From Pyrinomonadaceae bacterium (GTDB lineage: Bacteria > Acidobacteriota > Blastocatellia > Pyrinomonadales > Pyrinomonadaceae), in the NCBI GenBank assembly GCA_014379795.1, contig JACMLC010000653.1, forward strand, positions 1-8,946: a stretch of DNA of 8,946 nt, read 5' to 3'. Of this stretch, positions 5,484 to 8,946 are shown one piece after another. The position numbers and the translations under genes are program-made. Numbering within the stretch: position 1 is the stretch's first letter; each line of letters starts with the position of its first letter. Under the pieces are notes generated by a model that saw only the letters and a program-made list of their open reading frames with translations, did not search any database and had not been told where the DNA came from.

Positions 5484-7354
5484 ATCTTTTTCCCTGCCGC
5501 GCCGTTCTCATTCACAGTCGCCTCAGCTATGGCAGGCAGAGTAAAAGTAAACGTCGAGCCATAGCCCGGCTCAGAGTGAACGCTGATCTGTCCGCCGTGC
5601 GCCTCAACCAACTGTTTCGAGATGGCGAGACCGAGTCCCGCTCCGCCGAACGGAGCGTTTGGCACCTGCACGAATTTGTCGAAGATGCGTGCCAGATATT
5701 CCGGCGGGATGCCGCGTCCCGAATCTTTCACAGAAATGGCGACGCTCGCGTCGCGCGGTGCAGCAGTCAGGCGAATCTCTCCGCCGCGCTGGGTGTGGCG
5801 CACGGCGTTGCCGACGAGATTGCTGATGACTCGCTCAATCTGCACGCGGTCAGCCATCACCATAGACAAATCCGGCGGCGCTTCGACTATGAACTTAATA
5901 TCTTTGGCTTCGACCTGTGGACGCAGGGATTCGCCCGCTGTGGTAATTAATTTGTGCGCGGAAATGGAAAGGAGATGCGGCGCGCTCTCGCCCGATTCAA
6001 TTTTCGATAGATCGAGCAGATCGCGCATCAGTTTTTCCAGACGCTCGCAATCTTCGCGGCAGGCTTGCAGCACCTCGCATTGCTTGTCGTTCAACGCTCC
6101 GGCTGCGCCTTCGAGCAGGAGATGCACGCCCATCTGAACGCTCGTCAAAGGCGTGCGCAATTCGTGTGAAGCAGTCGCGATAAAGTCTGATTTGATTTGA
6201 TCTATCTCACGCAGGTGCGTGATGTCTTCCAGAAGCGTGACCGCGCCAAGCAAGTTCCCTTCGGCATCGCGCATCGCAGTGGTTCGCAGGTGAAAGGCGC
6301 GCTCGCCGCCGTCAACCGCCAGCGGCAGCACAGAGGCAGTGCCTTCTGCGGCAGCCGGACGCTGTGAGCTTAAAGTTTCGGAAACTGCCAGAGCGATGCG
6401 GCTGCCTTGCCTGATTTCCCTGATATGCTTTCCGATATTCGCCTGCTCCGTCCCGAAAATTTCTTCCGCCGCCGGATTGAGTTTGGTCACGCATCCTTCG
6501 GCATCCGTCACCAGCACCGGATCGTACAGCGAATCTATCGCGGCTTCCGTCGTCTGCTGCGCGACGAACAGTTGGCCTAAATCAGAGCGGCGCAATTGTC
6601 GTATGCGCTCGGCCATGCGGTTGTACTCGGCGGCGAGCAAGCCCACTTCATCGCGCGACACAATCTCGGCTTTCGCATTCAGGTCGCCTCCGGCAATCCT
6701 TGCGGTCGTCGCCGTCAACTCGCGCAAAGGCCCGACGATGCGACCCGAAAGAAAGAAGGCGAGAACGATTCCGGCGACGACCAGCGCGCCCGCGATGCCG
6801 AGCGTGAGCAGAAACCATCTTTGCGCGACGGCGGCGGCGGCGCTGGATTTCGCCAGCATCGCATCCTGATTGAGCCGCAAGAGTTCATCGCAGCGCGCGC
6901 GCAGACGATTAAAGACGGGTTCGAGTCGTTGGAAATAAAAGGGGCGCGATAATTCTTTATCGTCCTGCGGTCTTTGCGACCGGAGCGGCAAGGTTTCTGT
7001 TTCTACAGCCGGAGTGGAAGACGCAGTAGACGCGCCCGTGAGAAACTCGTCAAACAGCTTGTAGTATTCGTCGCGGTCATAGCGAATCGCTTCGACAATC
7101 TCAGTTTCACCCGGCTCTGTGATATTGTTCGCGGCTTTATTGAAGGCCGTGTCGAATCGCCCACGATGCTCGCGAAGCTGCGTGAGGGCGCGCTCGCGCT
7201 GCCCCAAGAGCGCAAAGAGAGCCGCCGAATCCTGACGCTCAAGGCTCTCCTTCATATCCTGCGCGGCGACCACCGAATCATAATTATTCGAGATGATGCG
7301 CCGCGACACGTCGCCCATCTCGCGCAAACGCCACGCGCTCCACCCGCCCAACAC
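5480..7354 (-). CDS. Membrane sensor histidine kinase (HAMP-PAS-HisKA-HATPase)
   Basis: A 624-residue inner-membrane kinase from GTG at 7354. Order: end of a first membrane helix (1-8), periplasmic helical region (about 12-178, resembling KinB/MCP-type four-helix bundles), second helix (179-203), HAMP (203-256), PAS (268-378), HisKA with SHELRTP and phospho-acceptor H397, then HATPase_c with N box NLVGNAVRH (512-520), G1 DSGRGIP (544-550), F box FDKF (558-561) and G2 GAGLGLAISK (571-580). It should autophosphorylate H397 and pass phosphate to D63 of the next-encoded regulator. The hydrophobic frame continues upstream of the GTG (YLIFIAALV) to a stop at 7388-7390 without any ATG, GTG or TTG, so the true N-terminus is longer or the start is damaged. 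It stands where the kinase half of KdpD would be, but lacks the four-helix DUF4118 and GAF parts. Confidence 0.95.
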   Translation of the reverse strand: MLGGWSAWRLREMGDVSRRIISNNYDSVVAAQDMKESLERQDSAALFALLGQRERALTQLREHRGRFDTAFNKAANNITEPGETEIVEAIRYDRDEYYKLFDEFLTGASTASSTPAVETETLPLRSQRPQDDKELSRPFYFQRLEPVFNRLRARCDELLRLNQDAMLAKSSAAAAVAQRWFLLTLGIAGALVVAGIVLAFFLSGRIVGPLRELTATTARIAGGDLNAKAEIVSRDEVGLLAAEYNRMAERIRQLRRSDLGQLFVAQQTTEAAIDSLYDPVLVTDAEGCVTKLNPAAEEIFGTEQANIGKHIREIRQGSRIALAVSETLSSQRPAAAEGTASVLPLAVDGGERAFHLRTTAMRDAEGNLLGAVTLLEDITHLREIDQIKSDFIATASHELRTPLTSVQMGVHLLLEGAAGALNDKQCEVLQACREDCERLEKLMRDLLDLSKIESGESAPHLLSISAHKLITTAGESLRPQVEAKDIKFIVEAPPDLSMVMADRVQIERVISNLVGNAVRHTQRGGEIRLTAAPRDASVAISVKDSGRGIPPEYLARIFDKFVQVPNAPFGGAGLGLAISKQLVEAHGGQISVHSEPGYGSTFTFTLPAIAEATVNENGAAGKKI

Positions 7355-7420
7355 GACCAGAGCCGCGATGAAAATCAGATACCCGAATTATAGCTTGCCT
7401 CTTAAGCCCATCCCGGAAAT

Positions 7421-7524
7421 TTGCGATTTGCGATTTGCGATTTGCGATTGGAAGCGGATTAAAGAATTAAAAATTAATTCCTTGTCCTTATCCAATCGAA
7501 AATCAAAAATCGCAAATCTAAAAT
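7421..7524. repeat. Palindrome with heptamer-repeat arms between kdpD and the kinase
   Basis: The left arm holds four exact tandem copies of TTGCGAT (7421-7448) ending in TGG. The right arm (7492-7518) is its reverse complement in three degenerate heptamers, with about three mismatches over 26 bp; further AT-rich bases run on to 7524. The arms flank about 41 AT-rich bases. On the minus strand the stem follows the kdpD stop (7528-7530) at once and precedes the kinase start, so it could end or attenuate transcription between the two genes, or protect the kdpD message. The heptamer copy number could vary by slippage. Confidence 0.65.
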
Positions 7525-7527
7525 TGA

Positions 7528-8688
7528 TTATCCCTCATCACTCATCACTTGATTTGCTTCTCCTAAAGGAACGACTTGCACGGTGGCATCGCGCACTTCG
7601 TTGAGAAAGCGATTGATGACAGAGCCGCGCAGCAGAATGTCCCAGCGCGAGCGCGCGGATTGGCCGAAGACGACGTGCGTGATGCCTTCGCGCCGCGCGA
7701 AATCAACCAGCGCGTCGGCGATGTTGCGGCCTTTGAGCCGCACGACTTTGGCTCCCAGCTCTTCGGCAAAGCGTATGTTCTCGGTCAGCGCGGCGTAATC
7801 CTCCGGCTGGATGCGTCCCGGCTCTTCGCGCGGCGTCTCGACATAGACGGCATACCAATCCGAAGCCAGCCGACCGGCGATGCGCGAGCCTGCGCGCAAG
7901 AGCTTTTTCGCGCTGCCGCGTGAAGCCATGCAGACCATCACTTTTTCGGGAATGACTGCCTGCTCTAATCCCTCGCGCTCGCGGTAATCCTGAGACTTCA
8001 CGGCCTGATCTTCCGCCACCTGCCTGAGCGCAAGCTCCCTCAACGTCGAAAGGTTTCCCTTGCGAAAGAAGTTATTGAGCGACTGCTCTATCTTTTCGAC
8101 GCCGTAAATCTTGCCCTGCCTGAGCCGCGTGCGCAGCGTGTCCACAGACACGTCAACATTGACCACTTCGTCCGCGCGGCGTATGAAATGGTCAGGCACG
8201 GTCTCGCGCACGCGCACAGTCGTGGTGCGCGCGACCGCATCATTTAAAGATTCTATGTGCTGGACGTTGACGGCGGTGATGACATTGATGCCCGCGCCGA
8301 GCAGTTCCAGCACATCCTCATAACGTTTGCGATTCTTTGAGCCGGGAACGTTCGTGTGCGCCAGCTCGTCAACCACCACCATGGCCGGGCGGCGCGTGAT
8401 GATCGCATCCACATCCATCTCTTCAAGCGTCACGCCGCGATATTCGATGCGGCGCATCGGCACACGCTCAAGCCCGCCGATGAGCGCAGACGTGTCCGCG
8501 CGGCCATGCGCCTCTATGATGCCGATGATGATGTCTATGCCCTGACGCTTGAGCTGGTGCGCGTCTTCCAGCATTTGATAAGTCTTGCCAACGCCGGGAG
8601 CCGCACCAATATACACGCGCAACCGCGCCCGCTCGCCCTCTTTGAGTTTGGCGAGCAGCGATTCCGGCGATGGCCTATGATTGGTCAT
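7528..8688 (-). CDS. kdpD: Stand-alone KdpD sensor half (KdpD domain + USP), no kinase
   Basis: A 386-residue cytoplasmic protein matching only the N-terminal part of KdpD (E. coli KdpD is about 894 residues). Residues below are counted from the GTG at 8694, two codons upstream. The KdpD domain (about 22-230) has Walker A GAAPGVGKT (30-38), Walker B VVVDELAHTN (106-115) and the NVQHIESLND block (143-152). A universal-stress-type domain follows (250-377, with GQSARSRWD near its end). It then stops at TAA: there are no membrane helices, no GAF and no kinase domain. It presumably senses an intracellular signal (nucleotide, K+ or ionic state) and acts on the separate kinase encoded next. The ATG at 8688 is chosen because the protein then begins like E. 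coli KdpD (a few residues, then RPSPESLL); GTG at 8694 is possible. Neither has a Shine-Dalgarno sequence. The frame ends cleanly in the gap, so this looks like a fixed split gene rather than a broken one. Confidence 0.93.
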   Translation of the reverse strand: MTNHRPSPESLLAKLKEGERARLRVYIGAAPGVGKTYQMLEDAHQLKRQGIDIIIGIIEAHGRADTSALIGGLERVPMRRIEYRGVTLEEMDVDAIITRRPAMVVVDELAHTNVPGSKNRKRYEDVLELLGAGINVITAVNVQHIESLNDAVARTTTVRVRETVPDHFIRRADEVVNVDVSVDTLRTRLRQGKIYGVEKIEQSLNNFFRKGNLSTLRELALRQVAEDQAVKSQDYREREGLEQAVIPEKVMVCMASRGSAKKLLRAGSRIAGRLASDWYAVYVETPREEPGRIQPEDYAALTENIRFAEELGAKVVRLKGRNIADALVDFARREGITHVVFGQSARSRWDILLRGSVINRFLNEVRDATVQVVPLGEANQVMSDEG

Positions 8689-8771
8689 AAACACGGGACA
8701 CAGAACTCAGGACTTAGAATCAAAGAAAAAAGGCTTTTCATTCTGAGAAGCTGTTTGAACATTCCTAAATT

Positions 8772-8786
8772 TGCGCCGAAGGCGCA
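8772..8786. repeat. Small hairpin (TGCGCC-GAA-GGCGCA)
   Basis: A perfect 6-bp stem with a GAA loop, followed by the tag GACAGAAGG (8787-8795). A nearly identical tag (GACAGACAGG) follows the hairpin at 8837-8854, which suggests one repeat family. It belongs to the hairpin cluster upstream of kdpD. Confidence 0.5.
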
Positions 8787-8836
8787 GACAGAAGGTAGCC
8801 AGACGTGCAACGTCTGGTGAGATGCGACAATCGTTG

Positions 8837-8854
8837 CCGCACCGCAAGGTGCGG
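8837..8854. repeat. Small hairpin with GCAA tetraloop
   Basis: A perfect 7-bp stem, CCGCACC / GGTGCGG, closed by GCAA, a GNRA tetraloop in RNA of the plus-strand sense. It is followed by GACAGACAGG (8854-8863), nearly the same tag that follows the hairpin at 8772-8786. It lies between the two arms of the REPIN-like element. Confidence 0.5.
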
Positions 8855-8869
8855 ACAGACAGGTTCTGC

Positions 8870-8886
8870 GCGCATCTTCAATGCGC
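8870..8886. repeat. Small hairpin (GCGCAT-CTTCA-ATGCGC)
   Basis: A perfect 6-bp stem with a 5-base loop, inside the REPIN-like element. It is weaker evidence than its neighbours, but it fits the dense run of short palindromes. Apart from these hairpins the 250-base region 8695-8946 shows no gene and no convincing promoter. Confidence 0.35.
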
Positions 8887-8946
8887 TATTCTTTTCTTCA
8901 ACCTTCCAGACGTTTCACGTCTGGCTACCTTCTCATCGCCGCTCAC

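Larger units (their letters stand above)
8791..8932. repeat. REPIN-like element: two inverted 27-bp palindromic repeats
   Basis: Bases 8791-8817 and 8906-8932 are reverse complements over 27 bp with one mismatch, located in the loop. Each copy contains its own hairpin: CCAGACGT / ACGTCTGG with loop GCA (8799-8817) or TTC (8906-8924). Two REP-type hairpins in inverted orientation about 90 bp apart is the architecture of REPINs, non-autonomous elements that RAYT transposases mobilise in other bacteria. No RAYT gene is in the window. It lies about 100 bp upstream of kdpD, where it may interfere with or insulate promoter activity. Confidence 0.65.

Noticed and set aside
5622..6137. 171-codon plus-strand open frame
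   Set aside because: Antisense to the kinase and HATPase domains, Arg/Ser-rich, with no recognisable motif.
7387..7392. Perfect TATAAT on the minus strand before the kinase gene
   Set aside because: No acceptable -35 sequence lies 16-18 bp upstream, and transcription from it would begin inside the sequence that seems to encode the first membrane helix. Probably chance in an AT-rich spot.
7355..7527. Remnant of the missing KdpD kinase half between kdpD and the kinase gene
   Set aside because: The gap is only 173 bp, AT-rich and mostly palindrome. No frame encodes DUF4118-like or GAF-like sequence.
8772..8932. Short repeats resembling a CRISPR array
   Set aside because: The repeats are inverted and palindromic rather than direct, with irregular spacing, only two true copies and no cas gene.

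Overview
The window holds seven protein genes. Six lie on the minus strand and read right to left; one, at the left edge, lies on the plus strand. I found no rRNA, tRNA, CRISPR array or transposase gene. The base composition is moderately GC-rich, Shine-Dalgarno sequences are mostly weak, and the intergenic gaps are filled with palindromic repeats. Together with the protein sequences, this fits a free-living Gram-negative-type bacterium, with Acidobacteriota (Blastocatellia-like) my best guess. That assignment is an inference from general likeness, not from a marker gene.

Layout from right to left: (1) 8695-8946 is non-coding and packed with small hairpins, including a 27-bp inverted pair of palindromes (REPIN-like). 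(2) 7528-8688 encodes the N-terminal half of KdpD only (KdpD sensor domain plus universal-stress domain), with no kinase. (3) 7355-7527 is a non-coding gap with a palindrome whose arms are heptamer repeats. (4) 5480-7354 encodes a membrane histidine kinase with periplasmic, HAMP, PAS, HisKA and HATPase parts. (5) 4689-5483 encodes a response regulator with a receiver domain but no recognisable DNA-binding domain. (6) 2977-4692 encodes KdpA, the K+-translocating subunit of the Kdp ATPase. Genes 4-6 are joined by two 4-bp ATGA overlaps and are surely co-transcribed. (7) 2797-2976 holds a purine/pyrimidine palindrome and a possible operator. (8) 1747-2781 encodes a 2Fe-2S ferredoxin-domain protein, overlapping by 11 bp an EamA-type permease at 864-1757. 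(9) 754-863 is a 28-bp palindrome serving two convergent genes. (10) 109-753 (+) encodes a small transglutaminase-like protein. (11) 1-46 is a long hairpin.

How the parts work together: the right two-thirds looks like a potassium-responsive module in which the usual single KdpD protein has been split. The cytoplasmic sensor half is one gene, and the kinase job is taken by a different type of kinase with its own periplasmic and PAS inputs. Its partner regulator lacks the winged helix of KdpE. The pump is incomplete here: kdpA is the last gene of the cluster, and neither kdpB (ATPase), kdpC nor kdpF is present in the window. They must be elsewhere or missing. This rewired Kdp signalling cluster, its lone kdpA, and the unusual family of palindromes with tandem-repeat arms in three gaps are the most noteworthy content.
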